A stretch of 55,504 nucleotides of DNA from Gymnopus androsaceus JB14 (Eukaryota; Basidiomycota; Agaricomycetes; Agaricales; Omphalotaceae). Position 1 is the stretch's first letter. Each line of letters opens with the position of its first letter. Location of the stretch: contig ML769776.1 in the NCBI GenBank assembly GCA_009733575.1, forward strand, positions 2,167 to 57,670, read 5' to 3'. This document shows positions 22,040 through 33,549 of the stretch, one piece after another. Both the position numbers and the translations under genes were made by a program. A model generated the notes under the pieces. The model was not told the origin of the DNA and ran no database searches. It saw only the letters and a list, made by a program, of their open reading frames with translations.

Positions 22040-22480
22040 TGAGGACCGAGACTCGAGTTAAGACTGACAGCTTGCACTGGAGTATCTGCTAGCCTCATCC
22101 CGAGAAATCTGTCACGGAACTGCATATCGATATCGAGTAGCTGAGATAGTTCTGTATCGAATCCTGAAGGACGATTTTCACGAGTTAAGACTAGTACCTT
22201 TTCCATTGTTTTGCGGGTGCTAGACAGCTTGCATTGGAGTATATGCCAGCTCATTCCGCGCAATCTGTCGCGGTGTTACATCTAATCCGAATCTCGAAGA
22301 AGTAACTGAGGAAGTCCTATATTGAAGAACTGTTCTTCAAGAATGGCAGTAGAGATGGAGAGTCGGTACTTTTGCCGGGAGTGGGCAGGCATGTTGCGAC
22401 AAAGCATCCGATGATGGTGGAGCTGAGGAGATGGGTCAAGGTACTTACATAGTCCATAAAAGCCATGCGCATACAAGGTG
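22040..22480 (-). repeat. lectin upstream region with internal duplication
   Basis: Within this upstream region a block with 'cagcttgcactggagtat', then 'aatctgtcacgg', then 'gaagtaactgag'-like sequence occurs twice (about 22070-22160 and about 22228-22310). The whole region is copied at 27440-27960, upstream of the truncated lectin copy, where the internal repetition is also visible. It could hold duplicated control elements or be the end of a mobile element. Confidence 0.6.
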
Positions 22481-23664
22481 AAAGTTTATGTCGAGTGACC
22501 GTACATCAGAGCTTCAGAGAGAAGGGGCCTGGAGAGTCGTATTAGCCAGATGTGGAATATGAAAAGCAAAGGAAAAAAAACTCTGCTTGGAGAGGGTTTG
22601 GAGAAGGTCATTCCGTGCCAGGTAAGTTCTACACGTTTTGGAGTTGGTTAAGTAGGCAAACAGAATTGGTACTTACTCGAATTCCTAGGTGTCTCCCAAG
22701 CCAGAATTTCTCAAGTACTTAGAATTCTGGAATCCGATGCAACTGAAGCGAGTCATCAATCATCCAGCAGCCAATGATTGTGCACAGGGTGGCTAAATAG
22801 GCTCATGACACAGTATGGGATAGATAAGGCAGCATGCTACCTGATGTATAGTGTTTCGACATATAGAGGCAAACCCCCACTCAAAAGATTTTAGTGAAAT
22901 GGGTACTTTGAGAGAAGTTTCCAATGGATTTCAATGCTAAGGATATGTTTTGATTTTCTGGTATTTTTTGAAGCTTCACTGCTTGTGTGCTGGATGAATT
23001 ATTATATTACTGGCAAAAACTGCCCAAAACCACCACATGAAAGATCATATCTAAAAGCAAAGATATCAAGGCAAACTCACAGTAAGCTTAGCTCTACATA
23101 ATCTACTACCTTTCCCCAAGATTCAAGGCTTAGCACCATTTGTCCAAGAACCTTGGCTATCTTCCAAAACCATACACAAAAGTTTGCATGTAAAGATAGC
23201 AAAAATGATAAGTTTACCATATTTTATCTTTGAGGGCACATAGTGTAGTATTTTAAGCTTTGTTTGGGTACTAATTTTATCAGAGACTATTACCAGTATT
23301 GAAATTTGAGAGAGAGAAAACCAAGCCCAAAGAGCTGCTGTAGAAGGAAAAATATCAAATCTTTCACCTGGTGGTCATCTTTTGGGTGGGGCTTTGCCTC
23401 TGTAAATGATTTAAATCAAATTATCTGTTGTGGAATATCTGACATATAGAATATGGTTTGGACAAGGACCAACAATTTTCCATATGAGATAATTGATTGC
23501 ATATCCAGCAAAAATTATGTTTATTTGCACTCAGTATCTTGTTAGGGTGAGCAATTGTGCAAGCCCTAACATAGAGAACTGATCAAAACATTGCCAAACC
23601 ATAGGTTTACATAGGTTAGAGGTTAGGGAACCATGGGTTCCCAGTACCCACACTGGCAGGTTAG

Positions 23665-23815
23665 TGCTGCCACAGTGTGGTTTGGTGCAGGTTCAGGCAA
23701 AATTTTCTGAACCTTGAAACTGAACCTCAGGTGCAGTTCAAATTTACTCAAACCTGCACCTTGAACCTAGGTTCAAGGTTTGGTACAGATTCGAACAGGT
23801 TTGAACCTGAAACTG
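23665..23815. repeat. GGTTC/GAACC-rich block, copy 1
   Basis: Overlapping 'gcaggttcag', 'ctgaaccttg' and 'ggtttgaacctg' words form many short inverted repeats. A 'gctgccacagtgtggtt' lead-in is matched by 'gctgccgcggtgcggtt' at the second block near 24591. Confidence 0.6.
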
Positions 23816-24589
23816 CTCACTGAGGCCCATTACCACTGGTATTTGGTTTTATCTTTGTTACACATTGTGAGTTCTCCTCCAAGAAGTTCTGATCAGTGCT
23901 TCAAGCCCTCTTTCCTGGTGCATCTGTAGATCAATGCAAGCCATGTACCTTGCTTTGTCATAAATGGTTCCAAGTAACAAAAGAGGATTTTACATTATAT
24001 GTCTGACTTCACCAGTCCTCACTTCAGCTTTCATTGTAAGTCTCCTTGATCTATTTTTACTTTTATCATTTTTTGATGATTTGTTGGATAAGCACTTAGC
24101 CATCGGTTGTCCAGCTGCTCCGCACATCATATTACCCCTATCCGTCCCTGTATATAAAGTATGTAGTTACACTTTACCAATCAATCGTTCTTGCCCCCCA
24201 TCCATCTTGATGCTCGATTCCCTCCTCTGTTGAGGTTGTACCGGTTGAGCCTGCTTGTTACTCAACATGATTGTCATAATGAAAACAGATGGAGTCCAAA
24301 CAAACAATCACTATTTACCAGCAAGCCTAGAGCAAGCAGGCTGTCATTGCAGGTTCATGGTTTTCACCAAGAATAAGTCTTTCCTGTGACACTCACATAG
24401 AGTATGCTCATGCCCTTCCCCCAGTTTGCAAGTAGGAAGGGCAGGCTCCTTCGGAGCCACCACTGCAGTAGCGGCCCTTTTAAGTTCAGAATAACTCTCA
24501 TATGCTTGGCTCAACACAGAGAATGGCAGAGGTAGTAGAGCCTGTGGATACCCATGGAAAAACCCACAGGTTTTTACCATCTGTGGTAG

Positions 24590-24765
24590 TGCTGCCGCGG
24601 TGCGGTTCACGAACCTTGTGAAACCGGTTTGAACCCGAACCGCACCCAGGGTTCAAGTTCACTTTGCTGAAGGTTCGCGAACCGAACATTCAGGTGCAGG
24701 TTCGGGTTCGGAAATTTTTGGTAGGTTCGCACCTGCACCAAACTTCTGAACCTTAGTTGGCCTTA
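24590..24765. repeat. GGTTC/GAACC-rich block, copy 2
   Basis: Diverged copy of the block at 23665-23815 with words such as 'gaaccttgtgaaaccgg' and 'gtgcaggttcgggttcgg'. Both begin with the same 'gctgcc.c.gtg.ggtt' lead-in, so they probably represent one repeat family. Confidence 0.6.
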
Positions 24766-25186
24766 AATCATTATTTTTCCTGCTTTTTGTATGATAAACG
24801 GGGTCAAAGCGTAAAATCTTAACCTTCAAATTTATATAAAGTAAGTTTTTAGTCATGAATTAACCCATTAAGGTATTTATTACACATGACAAATGTTACC
24901 TAGGCCTTGACTCGTCACCATGCCCACTCTTACTTGACTGTTACTTGCATGTTTTTCAGCAAAAGAGATGGTGACATGTTCTGATTCAGGTTCAATATTG
25001 AAGAGGTAGACGAGCCGGCATGAGATAGGTGGTCCGTGTCCGAGTCTCAACAGCTAAGATGAAAAGACAATAAGATAAACAAAACGTCGAAACCACAGAT
25101 ATAAGCAAGTAAGAGTAAAGAAACGAAGAGACAATAAGAATCACTCAAAATGGACAAATGCATGCCATCGAAATGGAGAGATTTCT

Positions 25187-26916
25187 TTAATATATGCTAT
25201 TATACATTATTTCCTTGTCCAGCAAACAACGCGCTAGACCCAAAGCAGGAGTGGGTACACCACCCGTGGACTGTAACTCACTGTTCATCGTCTCCCAACA
25301 ATCTGTAGTAATCTCCACCTCTTTCTCCAGTCTAAACGTAGGAAGATGCTCTTCCATGGAAGCAGGGGTATCAATCTCGATTTCAAGGAAGTACTGCAAT
25401 CGAGCCACTTGCCCAACTTGCCATGAACACCCACGACCGAGTTCGCCCGCGGATATCCACCCTCGGAATAAATACACGCCCTCCGCGTACTCACTCTGCG
25501 TCTGGAGATGGCCAGTCGTCAACTGCCACCGTCTCGTGACAGGAGGACCATACATGTCCATGCCCGATGTGGGTGAACTGGGAGAAAAACGCCCAGAGGA
25601 GTTCGAGCTAGCATCATCTCCCTCCCCGTCAGATATATCCGGAGAAACGCTCCTTGAATGTAAAGGCGACGAGAACCTGGAACTCTTGGGCGAAGTTGTC
25701 GATTTAGAGCGGGCGAAAAGTTTCCGTAAACTCGACTTGACAGGTCGAACAGTAAGCTGCTTCATTAACACCACTCTGATGTTTTTCGCGTACATTGCGG
25801 CTTGTACGGGACTATCCTTGAAAACGAGGCTTAGGGAGAACGGTATTTTTTCACCAGATCCAAATGATTGTGGCGCGGGGAGAGAGAACTGACGAAAGAA
25901 GCTGATGTTAGAAAATACAACGTAAATGTAAGAGGATGGAAGTGACACACAAAAGCTGTTTTTTTGAACGGCTCAAGGTCTACTGAAGGTCGTTTGGCAT
26001 GCGATGATACGGGAGACCATCGTGGCGTCAATGGGAACGTGTCAACATGCTCAGAGATGAACACGGTGGGTGAAGCAAAGTGCAAGTCGCGCTCTGACGG
26101 AGGTTTTGGGATAGTGGCAAGCAGGGGATCGGTGGGACGCGTTTTAGGAAAGTACAGGATGGGAATAATTTTACTGTGAAGAAACGATGATCAGCGTGCT
26201 TTCCAACCAATAATACATAATCAAAACTCACCTTTCGTTGGTTGCGAGTTTGAATGGCTTGTGACCTCCTTGCCTAGTCATTGAGATCTTTAATGAATAA
26301 GCAATTTCGCCTTCCATCCCAACGTACAGGCGGTAAAAGGATGGAGGCGTTAGATGTTTAATGCCCTGAAGTGTTATTTCCGACGGTATTGGGATCATAA
26401 ATGGATATGTATCTCCTTCAACTTGGTGGCGCGAAAGATGAAGAGAAACCGTGTGGGACATGAATAAAGTGCTACTTTTGGAGGCGCTACCGTCACCCAT
26501 TACAGATGTGATTAGGTTTCCTTCCAGCTGAGTGTAGCGAGTAGGTAAAGTTGGCCAGTAAGAAAGATGTAGGCTCTGCTTACCGTGACAGTAATGTGCT
26601 CATTGTGTTCAGGATGTGGACCAGATATTTTTATTGAGCCCTCGATTTTGTCGTTTAGACCATAGGCCGGTGAGTTGGTTTGCCATAACCGTTTACCCAG
26701 GTCAACCTTCATATGTTTCGTGTGGTAAGTCCATGATAACCCGCCAGATGAAGATAAAAGTTGAGCATCGAGGGTAATCTCTTTCTGACCGGGGAGGAGA
26801 GAATAAGTCGGTGTGGATAGGGTTGTTGAATATCCAATCTCGAAATCGAGGAAGGCAGGCTGCTGCTGCTGCTGCTGTTGTTGTTGTTGTTGTTGTTGAT
26901 CTGCGAGATCAGACAT
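25187..26916 (-). CDS. arrestin-like protein, copy A (polyQ)
   Basis: Beta-sandwich arrestin-like protein, probably a trafficking or ubiquitin-ligase adaptor as for fungal alpha-arrestins. Start at 26916 (MSDLAD) is followed by 13 glutamines. Then come IGYSTTLSTPTYSLLPGQ, IEGSIKISGPHPEHNEHITV, and across an intron LEGNLITSVMGDGS, YPFMIPIPSEI, TPPSFYRLYVGMEGEI and IAYSLKISM. Two more introns lead to a C-terminal half with IPFSLSLVFKDSPVQAAMYA, a basic/Ser-rich insertion, MDMYGPPVTRRWQL, a strand-rich GWISAGELGRGCSWQVGQ and the end near CLLDKEIMYNSIY. About 500 residues. The alternating beta-strands and PPSFYRLY-type motif fit the arrestin N/C fold; no PPxY was seen. The paralogue lies at 31767-33468. 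Confidence 0.78.
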
Positions 26917-26960
26917 CTTGAGAATTGCAATGAGGCCCAGGGAAAGGAATGTTACTCTTT

Positions 26961-26968
26961 CTTATAAA
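26961..26968 (-). promoter_or_regulatory. TATA box of arrestin copy A
   Basis: TTTATAAG on the minus strand, about 50 bp upstream of the ATG. The equivalent element is present in copy B. Confidence 0.5.
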
Positions 26969-27084
26969 CCGGAAAACATGACGGAAGAACTGATGGGTAA
27001 CACCAAAGCCGAGTGACGCAGGCTCGTGACGAAAAACGTGATTCACAAACGCTTCTTGACAATTGAAAGACTGAACGTGATCAC

Positions 27085-28000
27085 TCTCTGCTGAACAAAG
27101 GAATGGTATGGCACATTGAACTAGAATTCGCGAGCATTGTACGTCGAATCAGCGTTTGGGCCATCCAAGTTCAGTACGAGGCCGTCATTGGCGTTTGAGA
27201 TGGTGTATGGACCGGGAATCGGTGGTATATCAGCTAGTATGAAATTAGATATGCCAGAGATCAGTCAGTTGAGTAGGATACTGACCGTGTACTTTGAGTA
27301 GAAAGCTCATGCAGGATGGACAGTGACTGTATGCAAAGAGAATATTGGAATGGAAAAGACTCGACTGTGGTGGACTTGGATGTAAAGAAGACTCATGAGA
27401 CAAACATGCCCAGAGTCAGTACAATTTGAGTACAGCTTTGTCGAACTGCAGAGTAGTTGAGAAGATTCTCGCATAAAACACTGAGAATCGAGACTCGAGT
27501 CAAGACAGTTTGCACTGGAGTATCTGCTAGCTCCATACCGAGAAATCTGTCACGGAACTGCATCTAATTCGAATATCGAAGGAGGTAGCTGAGATAGTTC
27601 TGGAATCTGTATCGAATCCTGAAGGACCATTTTTACGAGTTAAGACTAGTACCTTTTCCATTGTTTTGCGGGTGCTAGACAGCTTGCATTGTCTGCAAAG
27701 CAACTCCGGGCTCATTCCACGTTGATTCCGCGCAATCTGTCGCGGTATTACATCTAATCCGAATCTTGAAGGAAGTAACTGAGAAAGTTCTGTATCGAAG
27801 GACCGTTCTTCAAGACTGGCAGTAGGGATGAAGAGCCGGTACTTTTGCCGGGAGTGGGCAAGCATGATGCGTCAAAGCATCCGATGGAAGTGGAGGTGGG
27901 ATGGTCATGACTCATGGGCGCCATCAAGGTACTTAGTCCATAAGGGGAACTCAACCTGGTCAAAGCTAGGATTCTCATTACTACCCACGTGTCGATGACA
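27085..28000 (-). pseudogene. truncated copy of the lectin 5' half plus promoter
   Basis: This segment repeats the lectin gene's exon 2, intron 1, exon 1 and upstream region (compare 21643-22480) with high identity. It stops abruptly at 27085, at the base corresponding to the end of exon 2. In exon 1 the position of the ATG reads ATA and small deletions follow, so the signal peptide cannot be made as in the parent. The upstream part (27440-27960) keeps the promoter repeats. It abuts the upstream region of arrestin copy A. A promoter acting toward arrestin A is possible in principle, since both face the minus direction. Confidence 0.8.
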
Positions 28001-28729
28001 TCAAGCACGCCTCCTTTTGCTCGGACAGCACTTCACTTCTTCATATTCGTCGAAAGAAACGGCATTCGCCCTCGGTAACATCTATTGTCTAAAGCAATTC
28101 CTATTTTCAATTATCCACAATGAAACAACTCTACATTAACTGAATCTCGAAGGGAATATGGTTGCTTTGGTGCTGAATTCCACAGGAACAATTTACGCAT
28201 AGATGATGATGCAGATATCGCATCGCGGAGCCCAAAATCCTTCACTCCAAAGCATCTCGATCAAGAGCACTGCAAATCACTGGCAGTGCCACAACAGTAT
28301 ATTCTTACTCTGGAAGGCCTCTTCTGAATTCCTCGTTTCAACGATGTGTGACAGTGTAGGTTTCCTGTTGACACATTTGCGAGAACCCCTGAAAACTCAA
28401 GACTCTGGCCTGTATGGTCATTTCAGAGGGACAACTACTGGTAGCCGATCTCTTACCTTTTTTTCGACATGGTGGGTGCAGTCTCTCCGATGTCAGCCAA
28501 ATGTCACATTTTACGTTCCACTTCTCAATCCGTCTTTCTCTCTAAATCGTTTGTGGTCATCTTGTGTTCTTTCGTGCCATCTGTCACATTCTGCCTGGTC
28601 TTCTGCTGACTTGCTAGTCCAATGATATCGATTTTTATGGGCTTGTGAAATTCCGGCCGTCAGATATCATCCTATATTACAATGGTCCTGCGACCTTCCT
28701 CCTTCCCCACATCCCTACTATACTCAGTC
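28001..28729. other. intergenic; upstream region of the monooxygenase
   Basis: A 140-codon plus-strand open frame (28203-28625) shows no recognisable domain, so I do not call it a gene. Confidence 0.4.
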
Positions 28730-30479
28730 ATGTCCGAAACCCAGGAATACGATGTACTCGTAGTTGGTTCAGGTTTCGCGGGAATCCACCAGCTTATGAA
28801 CCTCCGAAAGCTGGGTTTAACCGTGAAGATACTTGAAGCCGGCGTCGATCTAGGAGGGACTTGGTATCATAATACGTACCCGGGCTGTCGTGTCGACTCG
28901 ATGAACCCAGTCTATCAATTCTCTGACCCGGAGCTCTGGAGAGATTGGTCATGGTCGGAAAGGTATCCCGGTTGGAAGGAGCTCCAAGAGTACTTCCAGT
29001 ATGTGGATAGAAAGGTCGGGATCAAACGGGATGTGTTGTTTAGCTCCCGTGTGGTTTCCGCTGTCTGGGACGACTCGGTCGATCGATGGATGCTTACTAC
29101 GGAGGATGGTCGTGTCTTTCGATCCCAGTTCCTGAGCTTGTGCACGGGTGTAGGATCCAAACACTACATCCCCGATTTCAAGGGACTTGATACCTTCAAG
29201 GGCCAAGTTCATCACACCTCGAAGTGGCCTACGGATTGTGATCTACAGGGAAAGAAAGTTGGTATTATAGGCACTGGGGCGACAGGGGTCCAGCTCATCC
29301 AAGAGATTGCTCCGATTGTAGAGCATCTGACTGTTTTCCAGCGGACCCCAAATTACGCTCTACCCATGAGGCAACAAAAGATCAATCCGGAAGAGGACGA
29401 GAAGCTGAAGAACAACCTTTACTCCATTCTTTTCAGCCGTCGACTCCAGACTTTTTCCGGATTACTCTGTGACCTCGATCCAAAGCCGACTCTAGACGCG
29501 ACCCCGGAAGAAAGAACCTTGTTCTACGAGGACAAATGGGAGAAAGGGGGCTTTCATTTCTGGGTGGGGTCCTATGGAGATCTCTTCTTTAGCCAACAAG
29601 CAAATGATGAAGCCTATGCGTTTTGGAGGAAGAAGGTGAGGGAAAGGATTCCCGATCATCCTGAATTGCAGGAGAAGCTCGCCCCTATGAAGCCTCCTCA
29701 TCCGTTTGGCGTTAAACGACCATGCCTCGAGCAGAGATACTTTGAGGTCTACACACAAGCCAAACGTTACCCTTGTTGACATCAGCAAGGATGTAATCGA
29801 GGAGATTACTCCGAATGGCCTGAAGACCAGTGATGGGACCGAGCATTCCTTCGATGTTCTAGTACTGGCTACTGGATTCGACATGGTCACCGGCGGGATC
29901 ACTTCTATCGGTGCGTTTACATAATTTGTCGTCGTACTAGTAGTGCCTTGCTTACGGGAGTCTAATTGCACAGACATCCGTGGGCAGGACGGCGTTCCTA
30001 TCAAGGAGAAATGGGAGGAAGGTGTTCGAACCTATTTGGGAATGGCTAGTGCCACATACCCGAACATGTTCTGGATATATGGTCCCCAATCTCCCTGCTC
30101 TTTCAGCAACGGTCCAACCACCATTGTAATTGATCTTTTTATTTCTCGTCCATCAGAATTACTGCTGAAAATATCTATAAACCAGGAATTGACAAGCGAT
30201 TGGATCATAGAGTGCATTAGGTACATGAAGGATAAACGGATCTCGAGTATCGTTCCTACCGAGGAGGCTCAGAATGCCTACAGTGAACAGGTAGATGTGT
30301 TGGGGGCGGCCGCCCTCTGGTCGAAAGCTGCGACCTCTTGGTACATGGCTTGCAACATACCAGGAAAGAAACCGCAGATGTTGCAATTCCCCGGCGGTAT
30401 ACCTGCGTATGCCAAGTTGTGCAATGATTCGGCAGAAAATGGCTACAAAGGATTCGATATGAAACGTTTTTCTGCTTGA
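28730..30479 (+). CDS. Baeyer-Villiger-type flavin monooxygenase (frameshifted)
   Basis: FAD/NADPH-dependent oxygenase of the cyclohexanone/phenylacetone monooxygenase type, predicted to insert oxygen next to a ketone. I chose ATG 28730 (MSETQEYDVLVVGSGFAG) because the FAD-binding GxGxxG follows at once; an in-frame ATG at 28682 adds 16 residues. Landmarks: LGGTWYHNTYPGCRVD, the BVMO fingerprint FKGQVHHTSKWP, the NADPH site GIIGTGATGVQLI, KRPCLEQRYFEVY, LVLATGFD and the C-terminal SFSNGPTTI. Introns at about 29910-29973 and 30126-30183. Near 29755-29762 there is one base too many: the upstream frame ends at a TGA while NVTLVDISKD continues in another frame. A 49-nt GT-AG segment there could be spliced to restore the frame but would delete conserved residues. 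Otherwise all motifs are present. Confidence 0.88.
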
Positions 30480-31766
30480 TCGTGAGCCTGCATTCTGGGT
30501 AGCTCTCATTTTTACACGTATTATATACATACTATGTATTGGAGTACTAAAATGCTGAGGATACATAGGTGGTCAGTCAAAACATACGGTCAAAGCGTAG
30601 GTTACCGACTATGATCCCAGTCTCCGATCTCCATATATACCTGGTTCAGTTTCCCTTTATCTTTTTATCTCCGTTCATCCTTGTTTTCTAGCTTCTTCTC
30701 CTCCATACACGTACTATACATTGTCGCTTCTCGATGCCCCGCTTTCTTTTCAACTTTGTTACATATTGTCACGACCGATGTGCTGCGCTAGATCTGTCGT
30801 TACGAACTTCTACTTTTATACGGATTACTCTCGACCTGTCCCTCAGTCTTTTGACACCTTTATTATTGTGTTGTGCTGATGAAAATCTACTCATTACTTC
30901 ATTTGACATAAACATAGTTTATTCTATGAGGAAACCCCTTTTCTGGGAGAAACTTCGTATGCAGGTTTGGCAAGGATGTCGACGGCCGGCCGTACGGAGA
31001 GATAAGATATTCCGAAAATGCGCAAGGCCTGAAGCTTGAACGTTGCATTATAGATATATCGAGACTCGAAGCTCGAAGCTCGGGCAAAAGCCGGCTTGAG
31101 AATCGCAGCCGAGCTGATTTGTGCCAATGTTTGCAACGGCTTAAGGGAAGGAAGCACTCCTTATCTGCTCTAAAGGACTTCCGCTGAAGTCTCCCTGCCA
31201 CATGAGCAATGAGACAAACATGCTCTTGGTGAGCGATACAAGCTGAGCCTGAGGGATGTCAGTCAGGGATCCGTAGGCGCAATACATTGTCCTTCACCAA
31301 ATACATAGTACATGACGCGAACCGTAGCGACCAGCCGAGCTGCAGGATTCATTGATGATATTGACTTCTTATTTTTTACTGTTATTAATACTCTTGTATT
31401 AGTAGTACGTTCATCGCATCGATTCACTTATTGGCCATTGTGCTCGGGTCAAACTACTGTTCGGTCCCCGGAAGAGTTTCCCAACAACGATTGGATACGA
31501 GAATTAGAAGTTATCCCAGAAATAGAATTCCTCGAATTCCGGGAAATGAAAATACCATTATTTTCGAAATATCATCGTCATGAGTCACCCAGCGGATCGT
31601 TGGACTTAGCTGTTCTAAAGTACATATCGCACCATATGTACAACGTCCGGGTACATAGGTGAAGGAGATTCTCCAGATCTCTTTGGTATCTACTACTTGT
31701 AACTACGACATGTGTACATTACATTATGAATAACTTATTGTAATTTTTTTTGCGAGTATGTATTTA
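30480..31766. other. intergenic, no gene recognised
   Basis: Open frames at 30734-31039 (+), 30899-31201 (-) and 31312-31662 (+) overlap or lack any feature of a known family. The plus-strand frame at 31312-31662 (116 codons) is the least implausible but I cannot support it. Confidence 0.35.
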
Positions 31767-33468
31767 TCACATATCATGATACATTACTCCCTTGTCCAGC
31801 AAACAACGCGCTAGACCCAAAGCAGGAGTGGGTACACCACCCGTGGACTGTAGCTCTCTATTCATCGTCTCCCAACAATCTGTAGTAATCTCCACCTCCT
31901 TCTCCAATCTAAACGTAGGAAGATGCTCTTCCATGGAAGCAGGGGTATCGATCTCGATTTCAAGGAAGTACTGCAATCGAGCCACTTGCCCAACTTGCCA
32001 TGAACACCCACGACCGAGTTCGCCCGCGGATATCCAACCTCGGAGCAGATACACACCCTCCGCGTACTCGCTCTGCGTCTCGAGATGGCCAGTCGTCAAC
32101 TGCCACCGTCTCGTGACAGGAGGACCATACATGTCCATGTCCACTATAGGTGAACTGGGAGAAGAACGCCCAGAGGAGTTCGAGCTAGCTATCATCTCCG
32201 TCCTCGTCAGAGATATCCGGCGAAGCGCTCCTTGAATGTAAAGGCGACGAGAAACCTGGAACCCTTTGGCGAAGTTGTCGATTTAGAGCGGGCGAAAAGT
32301 TTCCGTAAACTCGACTTGACAGGTCGAACAGTAAGCTGCTTCATTAACACCACTCTGATGTTTTTCGCGTACATTGCGGCTTGTACGGGACTGTCCTTGA
32401 AAACGAGGCTCAGGAAGAACGGTATCTTTTCACCAGATCCAAATGATTGTGGCGCGGGGAGAGAAAACTGGCGAAGGAAGCTGATGTTAGGAAACACAAC
32501 GTAAATGTGAGAAGACGGAAGTGACATACAAAAACTGTTTTTTTGAACGGCTCAAGGCCTACTGAAGGTCGTTTGGCATGCGATGATACGGGAGACCATC
32601 GTGGCGTCAATGGGAACGTGTCAACATGCTCAGAGATGAACACGTTGGGTGAAGCAAAGTGCAAATCGCGCTCTGATGGAGGTTTTGGGATAGTGGCAAG
32701 TGGGGGATCGGACGGACGCGTTTTAGGGAAGTACAGTATGGGAATGATTTTACTGTGAAGAAACGATATATAATCAGCGTCCTTTCCAACCACGAATACA
32801 TAATCGAAACTCACGTTTCGTCGTTTTCGAGTTTGAACGGCTTGCGACCTCCTTGCCTGGTCATTGAGATCTTTAATGAATAAGCAATTTCGCCTGCCAT
32901 CCCAACGTGCAGGCGGTAAAAGGATGGAGGCGTCAGATGTTTAATGCCTTGAAGAGTTATTTCCGACGGTATTGGGATCACAAATGGATATATATCTCCC
33001 TCAGCTTGGTGGCGTGAAAGAGGAAGAGAAACTTTGTGGGACATGAACAAAGTGGTGCTTTTGGAGACGCCACCGTCAGCCAGTACAGATGTGATTAGGT
33101 TTCCTTCCAGCTGAATGCAGAGAGTAAGTAAAGTTGGCAGTAAGAAAAATATAGGCTCTGCTTACCGCGACAGTGATGTCCTCAATGTGTTCAGGATGTG
33201 GACCAGATATATTTATTGAGCCCTCGATTTTGTCGTTTAGACCATAGGCCGGTGAGTTGGTTTGCCACAACCGTTTACCCAAGTCAATCTTCATATGTTT
33301 CGTACGGGAAACCCATGATAAACCGCCAGATGAAGATAAATGTTGAGCATCGAGGGTAATCTCTTTCTGACTCGGGAGGAGAGAGTAAGTCGGTGTGGAT
33401 ACGGTCGTTGAATATCCAATCTCGAAATCGAAGAAGGTAGGCTGCTGTTGTTCTGCAAGATCAGACAT
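31767..33468 (-). pseudogene. arrestin-like protein, copy B (frameshifted paralogue)
   Basis: Closely similar paralogue of copy A along its full length, same strand, 6.6 kb away, with introns at the same places. It starts at 33468 with MSDLAEQQQ, so the glutamine run is 3 instead of 13. Compared with copy A, two single-base insertions occur, one in the GAGAAACC stretch near 32250 and one near 32187. The frame closes at a stop at 32207 within the basic/Ser-rich insertion and reopens downstream, leaving the last 140 codons (31767-32195) in another frame. The N-terminal arrestin fold would still be made. Since the rest is well conserved, this is either a recent pseudogene, a truncated product, or an assembly error. 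Confidence 0.75.
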
Positions 33469-33513
33469 GTTTGAGAATTGCAATGAGGTCAAAGAAACGT
33501 TACCCTTGCTTGT

Positions 33514-33521
33514 CTTATATA
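33514..33521 (-). promoter_or_regulatory. TATA box of arrestin copy B
   Basis: TATATAAG on the minus strand about 50 bp before the ATG, in the duplicated promoter segment shared with copy A. Confidence 0.5.
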
Positions 33522-33549
33522 CCGGGAAACGACATGACGGAAGAACCGG

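Larger units (their letters stand above)
22490..25180. other. AT-rich gene-free interval with repeat remnants
   Basis: No gene could be supported in 2.7 kb. The DNA is AT-rich and contains two GGTTC-rich blocks (23665-23815 and 24590-24765). The composition and long single-strand purine/pyrimidine runs differ from the gene-bearing parts of the window, so I interpret it as old transposon sequence. Confidence 0.5.

Noticed and set aside
25194..25892. 232-codon plus-strand frame opposite arrestin copy A
   Set aside because: Antisense to a gene with recognisable domain and introns, and mirrored opposite copy B only in broken form.
28203..28625. 140-codon plus-strand ORF upstream of the monooxygenase
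   Set aside because: No domain, Ser/Leu-rich composition typical of chance frames, and it lies where a promoter is expected.
9207..30479. Secondary-metabolite cluster built from the P450 and the Baeyer-Villiger-type monooxygenase
   Set aside because: They are 17 kb apart with housekeeping genes (DBP5, J-protein) between, and no synthase gene is present.
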